A program made the position numbers and the translations under genes. The notes under the pieces were generated by a model. It searched no databases. It had not been told where the DNA came from and worked only from the letters and a program-made list of their open reading frames with translations. Positions 1-8,399 of a stretch of DNA of 64,000 nt are shown piece by piece; within the stretch, counting starts at the first letter, position 1, and each line of letters starts with the position of its first letter. The DNA is taken from assembly GCF_000282455.1 (NCBI RefSeq), contig NZ_AKJG01000108.1, positions 1 to 64,000 on the forward strand, read 5' to 3'. Source of the stretch: Pseudomonas sp. GM74. Its GTDB lineage: Bacteria; Pseudomonadota; Gammaproteobacteria; Pseudomonadales; Pseudomonadaceae.

Positions 1-3000
1 TGGCAGGCCAAGCCGATCCAGCCACCTGCCGGGGTGAACCTGGCCGGTTCTTCCAGTGAATTCGTCAGTGTCGCGCCGGGCAACGTGTACATCCCGTTGG
101 GCAATCTCAAACCGGGTCTTTATCTGGTGGAAGCGCTGATCGGCAAGTACCGCGCGACCACCATGGTGTTCGTCTCCAACACCGTGGCGGTGAGCAAGAT
201 CGCCGGTGACGAATTGCTGGTGTGGGCCGCACGCAAACACGAAGGCAGCTCGGTGCCGAAGGTCAATGTGCTGTGGACCGATGGCCTCGGCGTGATGAGC
301 AGCGGCGCCACCGATACCGACGGCTTGCTGCGCCTGAAACACATCAGCCCCGAGCGTTCGTTCGTGATCGGCGAGGACGAAGAGGGAGGGGTGTTCGTCT
401 CCGAGAATTTCTACTACGACAGCGAAATCTACGACACCAAGCTCTATGCCTTCACCGACCGGCCGCTGTATCGGCCGGGGGACTGGGTGTCGCTGAAAAT
501 CGTCGGGCGGGAGTTCAAGAACGCGCGGGACTCGGTGCAGCCAAGCGCGGCCGACGTCAATGTGACCGTGCTGGATGCGACCGGCACGGCGCTGCAATCC
601 CTCGATCTGAAGCTTGACTCCAAGGCTGGCACCCAGGGCCGATTCCAGTTGCCCGATAACGCCGTGGCCGGTGGTTATGAACTGCGTTTCAACTACAAGG
701 ATCAGGCCTACAGCAGCGCCTTTCGCGTCGCTGATTACATCAAGCCGCACTTCGAGATTTCGCTCAATCTGGCCAAGCAGGATTACCGTACTGGCGAACC
801 GGTCAAGGGCAACCTGGTGCTGCTGTACCCGGACGGAAAACCGGTGGCCAATGCCAAATTGAGCCTGAGCCTGCGCGCCCAACAGCTGTCGATGGTCGAC
901 AACGAACTGCAATACCTCGGACAATTTCCGGTGGAGCTGACCAGCACCGAATTGACCACCGACGCCAAGGGCAACGCGTCCCTCGACTTGCCGGCAGCGG
1001 ACAAACCGAGTCGCTACATGCTCACGGTGTTTGCCAGCGACGGCGCGGCGTATCGGGTCAAGACCACCAAGGAAATCCTCATCGACCGTGGCGCGGCGAA
1101 CTTCCGCTTGAGCGCACCTCAGCGCTTCAGCGCGGTGGGCGACAAGGTTGCGTTCAGCTACACCCGCGAAGGCGAGCAGGCGCAGGCTGTTACACCGGGC
1201 AGCTACGGCTGGGTACGACTGGAAGACCAGAGCACCGGCGAAGGCAAACTCACGGCAACCGACAAAAGCTTCACGCTGGCCTTTGACCGACCGGGCACCT
1301 ACAACCTGACACTCAAGGATGACCACGGTCGCGTGGTTGGTGCCACCGGGCATTCGGTCACCGGCGACGGTGTCAAAGCCGTACCCGGCACCGTGGAAAT
1401 CGTCCTCGACAAGCCCGAGTACATCGCAGGCGAGGAAGCGCTGGCACTGATCACTTTCCCCGAGCCAGTGAGCGATGCGCTGCTGTCTCTGGAGCGGGAC
1501 AAGGTCGAAGCCACTGCGCTGCTGTCCAAGGGCGGCGATTGGCTGAAGATGGAAAAACTCAGCGATACCCAATACCGGGCGCGCATCCCGGTGAAGGACG
1601 GTTTCGCGCCGAACCTGACCTTCTCGGTGCTGTACACCAAGGGTGGCCAGTACAGTTTCCAGAACGCCGGCATCAAGGTGGTCACGCCACAGATCGACGT
1701 GGCCATCACCACGGATAAGGAAACCTATCAGCCGGGTGAAACCGTCTCGGTGGACCTGACCACCCGGTTCGCCGGCAAAGCGATTCCCGCACACCTGACG
1801 GTCAGCGTGGTCGATGAAATGGTCTACGCCCTGCAACCGGAAGTCGCGCCGAGCATCGACCAGTTCTTCTATCACCCACGTCGCAACAACGTGCGCACCA
1901 GTGCCAGTTTGTCGTTCATCAGTTATGACGTTGCCTTGCCGGGCAGCCCCGGTGCACCGGGCAAAGCCAATCGCAGTGAGCGCGGCGTGAAAGTGCTGGA
2001 GCGGCCGCGTCGCGAGGATGTCGACACGGCTGCCTGGCAACCTGAATTGCTGACTGATGCCAACGGCAAAACCCGCTTCACCTTCAAGATGCCCGATTCC
2101 CTGACCCGCTGGCGCATCACCGCCAGGGCCATCGCCGATGACGGTCAGGTCGGGCAGAAGAAGCAATTCGTACGCTCGGAAAAACCGCTGTACCTGAAGT
2201 GGAGCGGTCCGACCCGATTCCGCGCCGGCGACAAACCGGAGCTCGGTGTGTTCGCTTTCAGCCAGGCCGAGAAACCGGTCAAGGCCGAACTGGTGACCCG
2301 TTACGCCGGCAACGAACAGCGTGTGCCCGTGACCCTGAACAGCGGCATCAACTACATCCCGTTGCCGCCCTTTGAACTGGCCAATGGCGAGTGGAGCGCC
2401 GAGCTGGTGCAGGATGGCAAAACCGCTGACGCCCTGGCGGTGCGCCTGAGCGCGACCGGTGAAGGCTGGCAGGTGACTCAAACCCAGAGTCTTGATGCGG
2501 GTGAGGGCGATACGCCGCTGACGCTGCCGGCAGACGCCAGTGATATCCGCCTGCGTCTGGACGACAGTCCGCAAGCGTTGTTCCGTTCTGCCCTCGACGA
2601 TCTGTTGAGCTACCCCTACGGTGGCGTCGAGCAGACCGCCAGCGGCCTGCTGCCGTTGAGCATCGCCTACCCGACGTTGGCGGCGAATCCGCAGGTCCGC
2701 GATCGCCTGCGCCTGATCATGCAAAACAGCCGCTTGCGCCTGGTTCACATGGCCGGCCCTTCGGCGAGCTTCACTTGGTGGGGCATGGACGGCGAACCGG
2801 ATGCCTTCCTCACCGCCTACGCCTATTACGCCGACTGGCATGCCAGCCAGGTGTTGGAACTGAGCCTGCCGCCGGAGCATTGGCAGCGGGTGCTGGAGGT
2901 ATACGCCAAGCAGGCGAAGAACACGCCGCTGTTGCAGCGGGCACTGATCCTGTCGTTCGCCAAACAGATGCAGTTGCCGGTCAACACCTTGCTCAGTGGC

Positions 3001-4008
3001 TTGATGGACGACCTGGCGAAAGCGGGCGAGGGCACCGCCGCGAATCTGATGGAAGACGGCGAAGACAGCCTCGTCATGAGCGATCCGGATTCCGCCTTGG
3101 GGCTGGCGGCCGCACGGGTGCTGACGGCATCGCTGGCAAGGCAGGCGAAGGTCGCTTTGCCGGACGCGTTCAATCGGCAACTGGCCGACGCGCAGCAACG
3201 TCTGGCGGTCAGTTCCCAGCCGATTGCCGAAGCGCTGAACCTGTCGCTGCAACCCTTCGATCAGGCTCACGCCCAGGCCTTGCTGCAACGTCTGTTGCCA
3301 CAGCAATCGACCCTGGAACGTGCGTTAGCGCTCACCTGGCTGCAACGCAGCATCGAGCAGGCATCGCCCACCATTGCATTGGCCCCGGGTGAAGGCTGGA
3401 AGAAGCAGTACGGGGTTTCTGGTGAGATGTATTGGACGTGGCAGGGGCCTGCACCAGTGCCGACGGTATTGACGCTGGCCGGGGTGCAAGAGCGTCCGCT
3501 GCGCGCTGCATTGAGCTACCGCAGCCAACAGCCGGCGGTCGATCCGATGGCCGTGAACATCACCCGTCGCCTGTCGCGACTGGTGCCGGGGGATGAGGCT
3601 TTCACTTTCAAACTCGAAGCGGTCGGCAACGCGCCGCTGTCCAGCGACAACCTCTATCTTGACGAAGTGATCCTCACCAGCAAAGCCACCAGACCGCTGC
3701 GCTACGGCCTGCTGGAAGTGCCGCTGCCGCCGGGTGCCGATGTCGAGCGCACGACCTGGGGCATCAAGCTCATGGGCAAGGCTGGCACCGAACCGACATC
3801 GCTGGAGAAGGCGCGATTCGAACCGGGGCAAATGGCTTATGCCGTTCCGGTCGATGCATTGAGTGGCGAATTGCGCCTGCGGCACTTGGTGCGTTTCTCG
3901 CAGAAGGGGCAGTTCAACTTGCCGCCGGTGCGTTTCACTCAGGTTTATGCGCCGCAGCATCAGGCACTGGAACAAAAGGCAGCCCTTGGCCAGGTCACGG
4001 TTCACTGA
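1..4008 (+). CDS. yfaS: Alpha-2-macroglobulin family protein (YfaS/MagD type), 5' end outside window
   Basis: The reading frame is open from the first base of the window, so the N-terminus (signal sequence and first domains) lies upstream; about 1335 residues are visible. Bait-region, macroglobulin-like and alpha-helical thioester-domain segments follow in the usual order for bacterial alpha-2-macroglobulins. The thioester motif CxEQ reads GVEQ (2623-2634, in YPYGGVEQT), so no thioester can form. That matches the YfaS/MagD subfamily rather than the CLEQ-bearing YfhM subfamily. The downstream neighbours are YfaQ- and YfaP-like, as in the E. coli yfa and P. aeruginosa mag loci. Known members are periplasmic and are thought to trap foreign proteases or protect the envelope. 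The family call is firm; the role here is inferred. Confidence 0.93.
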   Translation, partial: WQAKPIQPPAGVNLAGSSSEFVSVAPGNVYIPLGNLKPGLYLVEALIGKYRATTMVFVSNTVAVSKIAGDELLVWAARKHEGSSVPKVNVLWTDGLGVMSSGATDTDGLLRLKHISPERSFVIGEDEEGGVFVSENFYYDSEIYDTKLYAFTDRPLYRPGDWVSLKIVGREFKNARDSVQPSAADVNVTVLDATGTALQSLDLKLDSKAGTQGRFQLPDNAVAGGYELRFNYKDQAYSSAFRVADYIKPHFEISLNLAKQDYRTGEPVKGNLVLLYPDGKPVANAKLSLSLRAQQLSMVDNELQYLGQFPVELTSTELTTDAKGNASLDLPAADKPSRYMLTVFASDGAAYRVKTTKEILIDRGAANFRLSAPQRFSAVGDKVAFSYTREGEQAQAVTPGSYGWVRLEDQSTGEGKLTATDKSFTLAFDRPGTYNLTLKDDHGRVVGATGHSVTGDGVKAVPGTVEIVLDKPEYIAGEEALALITFPEPVSDALLSLERDKVEATALLSKGGDWLKMEKLSDTQYRARIPVKDGFAPNLTFSVLYTKGGQYSFQNAGIKVVTPQIDVAITTDKETYQPGETVSVDLTTRFAGKAIPAHLTVSVVDEMVYALQPEVAPSIDQFFYHPRRNNVRTSASLSFISYDVALPGSPGAPGKANRSERGVKVLERPRREDVDTAAWQPELLTDANGKTRFTFKMPDSLTRWRITARAIADDGQVGQKKQFVRSEKPLYLKWSGPTRFRAGDKPELGVFAFSQAEKPVKAELVTRYAGNEQRVPVTLNSGINYIPLPPFELANGEWSAELVQDGKTADALAVRLSATGEGWQVTQTQSLDAGEGDTPLTLPADASDIRLRLDDSPQALFRSALDDLLSYPYGGVEQTASGLLPLSIAYPTLAANPQVRDRLRLIMQNSRLRLVHMAGPSASFTWWGMDGEPDAFLTAYAYYADWHASQVLELSLPPEHWQRVLEVYAKQAKNTPLLQRALILSFAKQMQLPVNTLLSGLMDDLAKAGEGTAANLMEDGEDSLVMSDPDSALGLAAARVLTASLARQAKVALPDAFNRQLADAQQRLAVSSQPIAEALNLSLQPFDQAHAQALLQRLLPQQSTLERALALTWLQRSIEQASPTIALAPGEGWKKQYGVSGEMYWTWQGPAPVPTVLTLAGVQERPLRAALSYRSQQPAVDPMAVNITRRLSRLVPGDEAFTFKLEAVGNAPLSSDNLYLDEVILTSKATRPLRYGLLEVPLPPGADVERTTWGIKLMGKAGTEPTSLEKARFEPGQMAYAVPVDALSGELRLRHLVRFSQKGQFNLPPVRFTQVYAPQHQALEQKAALGQVTVH

Positions 4009-4009
4009 C

Positions 4010-5629
4010 GTGCACAGGCTGCTGATAGGTGGGTTGCTGTGTTTGATCCCTGTGCTGGCAACGGCGCAGGACGAACCTTTACGCCTGGCCTTCAAGGGCG
4101 ATTTGTTGTCGCTCAGCCGAACGCAGGTGATTGCCCGCGAGCCGTTGCCGCCGACTTTGCAGACGCCACTGGGCAGTGTGTGGAAGTTGTTCGTCTACGC
4201 CTGGCTGGTGGACACCGGCGCGCGTGAGCCGGCTTATGAATGCCGCGGGCAGTCGAAAGAAGAGGTGTATTGCTGTACGGCGGGCGGCAGGATCGAGCGT
4301 GATCAGGCCTTGGTGAAATCATGCGGTCTGTATTTCGAACCTGCGCGGTTGGGCATCGCAGATGCCGACTGGCGAGCCTATTGGCAGACGCGGCAGGCGC
4401 CGCAATGGTTGCTCGATTTGCCTTCGTTGCAACCGGCTACCCGGGTTTCGGTAGCAGAACTGTTGAAGGTGTTGGCCGTGCTGCCGGCGCAGGCTCAAGC
4501 CCGACGTGTGTTGCTCGATGTGGTGCTCAATGCCGCCGATGGCCATGTCGTCGGCGAACTCGGCAGCCGCCTGCGGGTGAAGACCTGGAGCTGGCTGGCG
4601 GATCAGGATGCAACATCGCGTCAGGGCGGGTTTGCCGGTTGGACGGCGGACGGTACACCGGTCTGGGCCGGCGGGCGCGGCACCAGTCAACGGGTCCTTC
4701 GAGATTACGCGCAGGCACTGTCTACCGTGATTCCTGTCGCATGGCCTGCGGATGCAGGGCGGTGCGTAGAAGTCGACCTGTTCTCCCGCTATCCACTTCG
4801 GCGCGTGTTGTCAGGAGGCACCGCGGTGACTTCCGGGGCATTGCAGGGTGACTACCGCGTTGAATTCGCCAACGGCAATGGGCTGGATATTCATAGCGAC
4901 GGCGAACTGTTTCTGCTGAACGACAAGCTTGTCGCCCGGCTGGATCGCGAAGAGTACGTTGCCCGCGTTCTCCAGCGCGAAGCCACTGCCGAACCGGTCG
5001 AGGCCGCCAAAGCCCTGGCCGTGGCCATCCGCACCTATCTGCTGCAAAACGCTACGCGCAGCGGTGAATGCCTGAGCATCGACGACAGCAGCAGCCGTCA
5101 GCGGGTCGCACCGCGACCGGCGTCGTCCGGGTCGCGCGATATCGCCGCGTGGACCAGCGACCTGGTGCTGGCTGGAAGTACCGTTACTTACCATTCCGAT
5201 CAACCCGGCCCGGACAGGCTGTCCTGGCAGCAAGCCGTCGAACAGGCCCGTGCCGGCCAGCGCTACGATGCCATCTTGCTGCACGCCTACCCGCGCGCCA
5301 GTCTCAGTCGCTGGGACAACCCGGTCGCGTCCTGCGAAGCGTTGCCCGCCGCACAAGAATGGCTACAGAAACAACGGCGCGGCTGGCGCGCGCGGTTGGA
5401 AGGCGAGGTCGGCTACAACGAAGTCAGCACCTTCGCCGTCTGCCGCCTGGCCTTCGGCCGTCCCTATGTCGACCGCGAACGCCAGCGCATTTACGTGCGT
5501 GGCGCGCAGAGTCTGCAAGACCGCCTCGACCTGACCCACGAATACCTGCACCTGGCCTTCGAAGCACACCCCAACGGCCAGGATGAAACCTACATCGAAG
5601 GGCTCGCCCGCCACCTCTTGCTGGAATAG
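4010..5629 (+). CDS. yfaQ: DUF2300 family secreted protein (YfaQ/MagE type) with PBP-like, SpoIID-like and HExxH motifs
   Basis: I chose the GTG one base after the yfaS stop because it opens a signal peptide ending LATAQD; the protein is then 539 residues. Three regions stand out. Near the N-terminus S56-V-W-K59 fits an SxxK motif, and K191-T-W is followed by a GGFAGW stretch, recalling penicillin-binding proteins and class D beta-lactamases. Residues about 311-348 (LDREEYVARVLQREATAEP onward) resemble SpoIID, a peptidoglycan lytic enzyme. H510-E-Y-L-H514 with E530-G-L-A downstream looks like a gluzincin zinc site. DUF2300 is the known family name; the fold assignments are my reading. Its place between yfaS and yfaP suggests a periplasmic role with MagD, plausibly on peptidoglycan. 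Confidence 0.85.
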   Translation: MHRLLIGGLLCLIPVLATAQDEPLRLAFKGDLLSLSRTQVIAREPLPPTLQTPLGSVWKLFVYAWLVDTGAREPAYECRGQSKEEVYCCTAGGRIERDQALVKSCGLYFEPARLGIADADWRAYWQTRQAPQWLLDLPSLQPATRVSVAELLKVLAVLPAQAQARRVLLDVVLNAADGHVVGELGSRLRVKTWSWLADQDATSRQGGFAGWTADGTPVWAGGRGTSQRVLRDYAQALSTVIPVAWPADAGRCVEVDLFSRYPLRRVLSGGTAVTSGALQGDYRVEFANGNGLDIHSDGELFLLNDKLVARLDREEYVARVLQREATAEPVEAAKALAVAIRTYLLQNATRSGECLSIDDSSSRQRVAPRPASSGSRDIAAWTSDLVLAGSTVTYHSDQPGPDRLSWQQAVEQARAGQRYDAILLHAYPRASLSRWDNPVASCEALPAAQEWLQKQRRGWRARLEGEVGYNEVSTFAVCRLAFGRPYVDRERQRIYVRGAQSLQDRLDLTHEYLHLAFEAHPNGQDETYIEGLARHLLLE

Positions 5630-5632
5630 TCC

Positions 5633-6445
5633 ATGAAACTCCGTTATCCACAGGTCTTGCTGTGTCTCTGCTCGCTGCTGGCGTTGCCATCAGTGATGGC
5701 GGCGGACAGCGTCAAACTCGACACCCCCGCAGGCGGCTGGCGCACCGGCGCACCTGAGGGCGAAGGGGAAAACTTTGGGCAGACCGTCAACTACCCGGCC
5801 TCGTCGGTGAATACCCCGGCAGGGCAAGCCAACACCGCTCGCATCAGCGGGCAGATCAAAGCCACAGCCAAATCCACAGAACCCGGCCGTCTGATCGTCA
5901 ACGGCGTGAGCATGCCGCTGAAAATAGACCCGGCCGGCCGCTTCGATCGCCCGTTCTCATTCCCCAACGGCAGCAACAGCGTTGAGGTTCGCAGCCCCGA
6001 TGGCCAACAACGTCAGCGCACGCAATTTCTCAACAGCAGCGGCGGTGCAACCCCGGCCAAGTTGCGCGTCTTGCTGGCGTGGGACAGCGACAACACCGAC
6101 CTCGACCTGCACCTTATCACCCCCGACGGCGCGCACATCTGGTACGGCGACCGCGTCGCCCCCAACGGCGCCGCGCTCGACGTCGACGTCACCACCGGCT
6201 ACGGCCCGGAAATCTTCGCCATGCCCGCACCGATCAAGGGCCAATATCTGGTCTATGTGAACTACTTTGGCGGCGGCTACAGCAGTGATGAAGAGGGGCA
6301 GGAAGACGCGGTGCAAGCGCTGACCACGGCGCAGGTGACGGTGATTACCGAGGAGGGGACGCCGAGCGAGAAGATGGAGACGTTCCTGGTGCCGATGCGC
6401 GCGGTGGGGGAGTTGACGTTGGTGAAGGGGTTTAGTTATCCCTGA
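5633..6445 (+). CDS. yfaP: YfaP/MagF family DUF2135 secreted protein
   Basis: A 270-residue protein starting three bases after the yfaQ stop, hence in the same operon. A signal peptide (MKLRYPQVLLCLCSLLALPS, cleaved near VMA) leads into a linker and a repeat-poor N-terminal half. From about residue 140 the DUF2135 signature appears: LLAWDSDNTDLDLHLITPDG, an acidic beta-sandwich motif, followed by aromatic beta strands. In E. coli (yfaP) and P. aeruginosa (magF) the same gene ends the macroglobulin operon. No catalytic residues are evident; a structural or ligand-binding periplasmic role is the most that can be inferred. Confidence 0.9.
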   Translation: MKLRYPQVLLCLCSLLALPSVMAADSVKLDTPAGGWRTGAPEGEGENFGQTVNYPASSVNTPAGQANTARISGQIKATAKSTEPGRLIVNGVSMPLKIDPAGRFDRPFSFPNGSNSVEVRSPDGQQRQRTQFLNSSGGATPAKLRVLLAWDSDNTDLDLHLITPDGAHIWYGDRVAPNGAALDVDVTTGYGPEIFAMPAPIKGQYLVYVNYFGGGYSSDEEGQEDAVQALTTAQVTVITEEGTPSEKMETFLVPMRAVGELTLVKGFSYP

Positions 6446-6510
6446 GGGGAAAGTGACAGCAGTGTTGCGACAAATGCAGGTTCTGGGCGGTTCACTTTCT
6501 TTCAGGCATT

Positions 6511-6534
6511 AAAAAGCCGGCTTGTGGCCGGCTT
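6511..6534 (-). terminator. Rho-independent terminator
   Basis: AAGCCGGC and GCCGGCTT (6514-6521 and 6527-6534) form an 8-bp stem with a 5-base loop. Read on the minus strand the stem runs into TTTTT, so it ends leftward transcripts, most likely the one starting at the S24 repressor gene. Confidence 0.8.
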
Positions 6535-6552
6535 CTCGGGGACTGGCTTGGA

Positions 6553-6750
6553 TCATTTTTGGTAAACCGCGCCAGCCTTCAAAACGTACACCCGGATCTT
6601 GCGTCCGGCTGTGGGACCTGGTGAGAAAGTCATCTGCCAGGCCAGTGCATCTGAGCCGCAGGGCGGTTCGATGCGCAAATGTGGGGCGCAGCATACGCAG
6701 GTTTGATGGAAATTCCCAGCGGGAAGTGCCGGGCAGAGCCGTTTGGCCAC
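6553..6750 (-). CDS. Possible small protein downstream of the S24 repressor (65 aa)
   Basis: A GTG-started frame encodes 65 residues with a CVCC cluster and a plausible C-terminus (GRKIRVYVLKAGAVYQK). It stops about 20 bases before a clear minus-strand terminator, which is where a last operon gene would end. Against it: no good Shine-Dalgarno sequence precedes the GTG, the upstream in-frame stretch holds no ATG, and I do not recognise the family. The alternative is a 3' UTR or a 3'-derived small RNA of the repressor gene. Confidence 0.3.
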   Translation of the reverse strand: MAKRLCPALPAGNFHQTCVCCAPHLRIEPPCGSDALAWQMTFSPGPTAGRKIRVYVLKAGAVYQK

Positions 6751-6783
6751 CCGGGTGGGCGGCCGATGGGCTTTCTGGAGTGC

Positions 6784-7530
6784 TTAAAGAAATGGCACCG
6801 TCGGCCGTCGTTTGTTCAGGGTAGACCACCAGAACACCCAGCCCAGCACCCTGATGTTCTGCTCTTCGATTTGTCCGGCCCTGAAGATTTCATCCGGGTA
6901 TTCGGCGCGGTTGTGGCTGCGCATTCGCAGGGAGTTGCCCGGTAGACGGTGCAGGTACTTGATGCGCAGCATGCCGTCATGTTCGATGGCGTAGATCTCG
7001 CCATCGACAATCTTGGTCAGGCCACGGTCAATCGCCAGGGTCGAACCGTCTTCGATTTTTTCTCCCATGCTGTTGCCGCTCATAAGGGCGCAGACGGCGT
7101 CGGCGTGGTTGATTTCCAGGGAGTCGAGGTGGCTGCGGGGCAGGCGGATGGATTGCTCGGGGTCTTCCATGACGTGGGTTTTGTTGGAGCCCGGGGCGGT
7201 GACAGCTTCCTTGAGGAATGGCAGTTCGACGTCGACAGGCTCGATGACCGTATAGACACCGCGGATGGTCTGGGCATCGAAGGTGTTGCCGGATTCGTCG
7301 AGCAGGCGCAGGTGCTGGGCGTCTTTCGAGCCTTCGCCGGTTTTCAGCCAGTCGCTGCTGACGGAAAGTTTTCTGGCGACCTCTTCCATGCAATGGGCGG
7401 GCACACCACGGGTGTACCAGTTATGTACATTTTGCGGAGCCGTATCCAGGAATTCGGCAAATCCGGTGGTCGTGATGTTCGCTGCTTCGAGGAGAGCCTT
7501 GAAGCGTGGGCCGCTAGTGTTCTTTTTCAT
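6784..7530 (-). CDS. XRE-type helix-turn-helix / S24 (LexA-like) repressor
   Basis: The ATG giving MKKNTSGPRF was preferred over a start nine residues upstream; the protein is then 248 residues. Residues 8-70 form a helix-turn-helix of the phage-repressor type (TTTGFAEFLDTAPQNVHNWY). The C-terminal half is an S24 peptidase domain with the Ser-Lys dyad: S154 in SGNSM and K191 in MLRIKYL, with the LexA spacing of 37 residues. PrtR- and AlpR-like pseudomonad repressors have this layout and are inactivated with RecA help after DNA damage. The expected Ala-Gly or Cys-Gly cleavage dipeptide is not visible between residues 90 and 150; the nearest is A112-P-G. No phage or pyocin genes adjoin it. Target genes are unknown. 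Confidence 0.88.
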   Translation of the reverse strand: MKKNTSGPRFKALLEAANITTTGFAEFLDTAPQNVHNWYTRGVPAHCMEEVARKLSVSSDWLKTGEGSKDAQHLRLLDESGNTFDAQTIRGVYTVIEPVDVELPFLKEAVTAPGSNKTHVMEDPEQSIRLPRSHLDSLEINHADAVCALMSGNSMGEKIEDGSTLAIDRGLTKIVDGEIYAIEHDGMLRIKYLHRLPGNSLRMRSHNRAEYPDEIFRAGQIEEQNIRVLGWVFWWSTLNKRRPTVPFL

Positions 7531-7580
7531 GAGCGCGAGTCTACTGGCGGCTAACAAGGGTTTGAATAAACGCCTCGTTC

Positions 7581-7598
7581 AAATTTCGCGGGAAATTT
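7581..7598. promoter_or_regulatory. Inverted-repeat operator candidate upstream of the S24 repressor
   Basis: AAATTTC and GAAATTT are perfect 7-bp arms around a GCGG centre, about 50 bases upstream of the repressor start codon. Phage-type repressors bind sites of this size and usually control their own promoter, so autoregulation is the likely use. Inference only. Confidence 0.45.
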
Positions 7599-7661
7599 AC
7601 GACCGGATGTAAGACGCTCTTGGGGAATTTTAAACAAACAAAACCGAGATCGAGCATGGTT

Positions 7662-7674
7662 AAACACTGTGTTT
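7662..7674. promoter_or_regulatory. Short perfect palindrome in the same control region
   Basis: AAACAC-T-GTGTTT is a 13-base perfect palindrome between the repressor gene and the ppa terminator. It could be a second operator. It differs in sequence from the other inverted repeat, so it may serve another regulator or be chance. Confidence 0.25.
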
Positions 7675-7695
7675 GGCGTACGAATCAAGCACCCA

Positions 7696-7725
7696 CAAAA
7701 AACCCCGGATCAACCGGGGTTTTTC
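7696..7725 (-). terminator. Terminator downstream of ppa
   Basis: AACCCCGG / CCGGGGTT arms (7701-7708 and 7714-7721) with a 5-base loop are flanked by an A run on the left and a T run on the right. The hairpin therefore works in both directions, but only ppa transcription points into it. Confidence 0.85.
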
Positions 7726-7758
7726 TTGCAGCTTGTCGCTTGAAGCTCGCGACTGCTC

Positions 7759-8286
7759 TTAACCTTTATAGGCAGCAACCGACTTGGTGATTGCGTCGCG
7801 GGCGGCATCTGCACCGGCCCAGCCTTCGATCTTCACCCATTTGCCTTTTTCGAGATCTTTGTAGTTCGCGAAGAAGTGCTCGATCTGCTGGATCAGCAGT
7901 GGTGGCAGGTCGGTGTATTCCTTCACGTCGACGTACAGCTGGGACAGCTTGTCGTGTGGGACTGCGATGACTTTGGCATCGCCGCCGCCGTCGTCGGTCA
8001 TGTTCAGGATGCCGACCGGACGGGCGCGGATCACCGAACCTGGAGCAACCGGGTAAGGGGTTACGACCAGCACGTCGAGGGGATCACCGTCGTCAGCCAG
8101 GGTGTTCGGGATGTAACCGTAGTTGGCCGGGTAGAACATTGGGGTGGCCATGAAACGGTCAACGAACAGGCAATCGCTGTCTTTGTCGATTTCGTATTTG
8201 ATCGGCGCGTGGTTGGCCGGAATCTCGATAGCGACGTAGATGTCGTTCGGCAGGTCTTTGCCAGCCGGAATCTTGCTGTAGCTCAT
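7759..8286 (-). CDS. ppa: Inorganic pyrophosphatase
   Basis: A 175-residue family I soluble pyrophosphatase, the normal length. The metal-binding signature DDGDPLDVLV and the active-site lysine and tyrosine neighbourhood (YGYIPNTLADDGDP) are intact. It hydrolyses pyrophosphate to phosphate in the cytoplasm, pulling biosynthetic reactions forward. It stands alone, with its own terminator. The ATG (MSYSKIPAGKDLP) is the standard family start. Confidence 0.97.
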   Translation of the reverse strand: MSYSKIPAGKDLPNDIYVAIEIPANHAPIKYEIDKDSDCLFVDRFMATPMFYPANYGYIPNTLADDGDPLDVLVVTPYPVAPGSVIRARPVGILNMTDDGGGDAKVIAVPHDKLSQLYVDVKEYTDLPPLLIQQIEHFFANYKDLEKGKWVKIEGWAGADAARDAITKSVAAYKG

Positions 8287-8399
8287 TGGGCGTTGCCCCC
8301 GTTAGTTGACCAAAAACACTTGGCCGGATTGACCAAAAAGTGGCGGCGATTATAGGCATATTCCTGTGTCGACGCCATGGACCAGAAGTCGTATGGCAC

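Larger units (their letters stand above)
6446..6783. other. Gap between yfaP and the S24 repressor gene
   Basis: This 338-base stretch separates two converging genes. It holds a minus-strand terminator (6511-6534) and, upstream of it on the same strand, a possible 65-residue ORF. The terminator lies about 250 bases beyond the repressor stop codon, so the repressor transcript probably has a long tail covering this segment. No REP element is present. Confidence 0.6.

Noticed and set aside
6509..6829. A 106-codon minus-strand frame after the S24 repressor gene
   Set aside because: It overlaps the repressor's end in another frame and runs through the terminator stem; the 65-codon frame is the more plausible candidate.
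6784..7530. Prophage or pyocin locus around the S24 repressor
   Set aside because: No integrase, structural, lysis or pyocin gene is nearby; flanks are an envelope operon and ppa.
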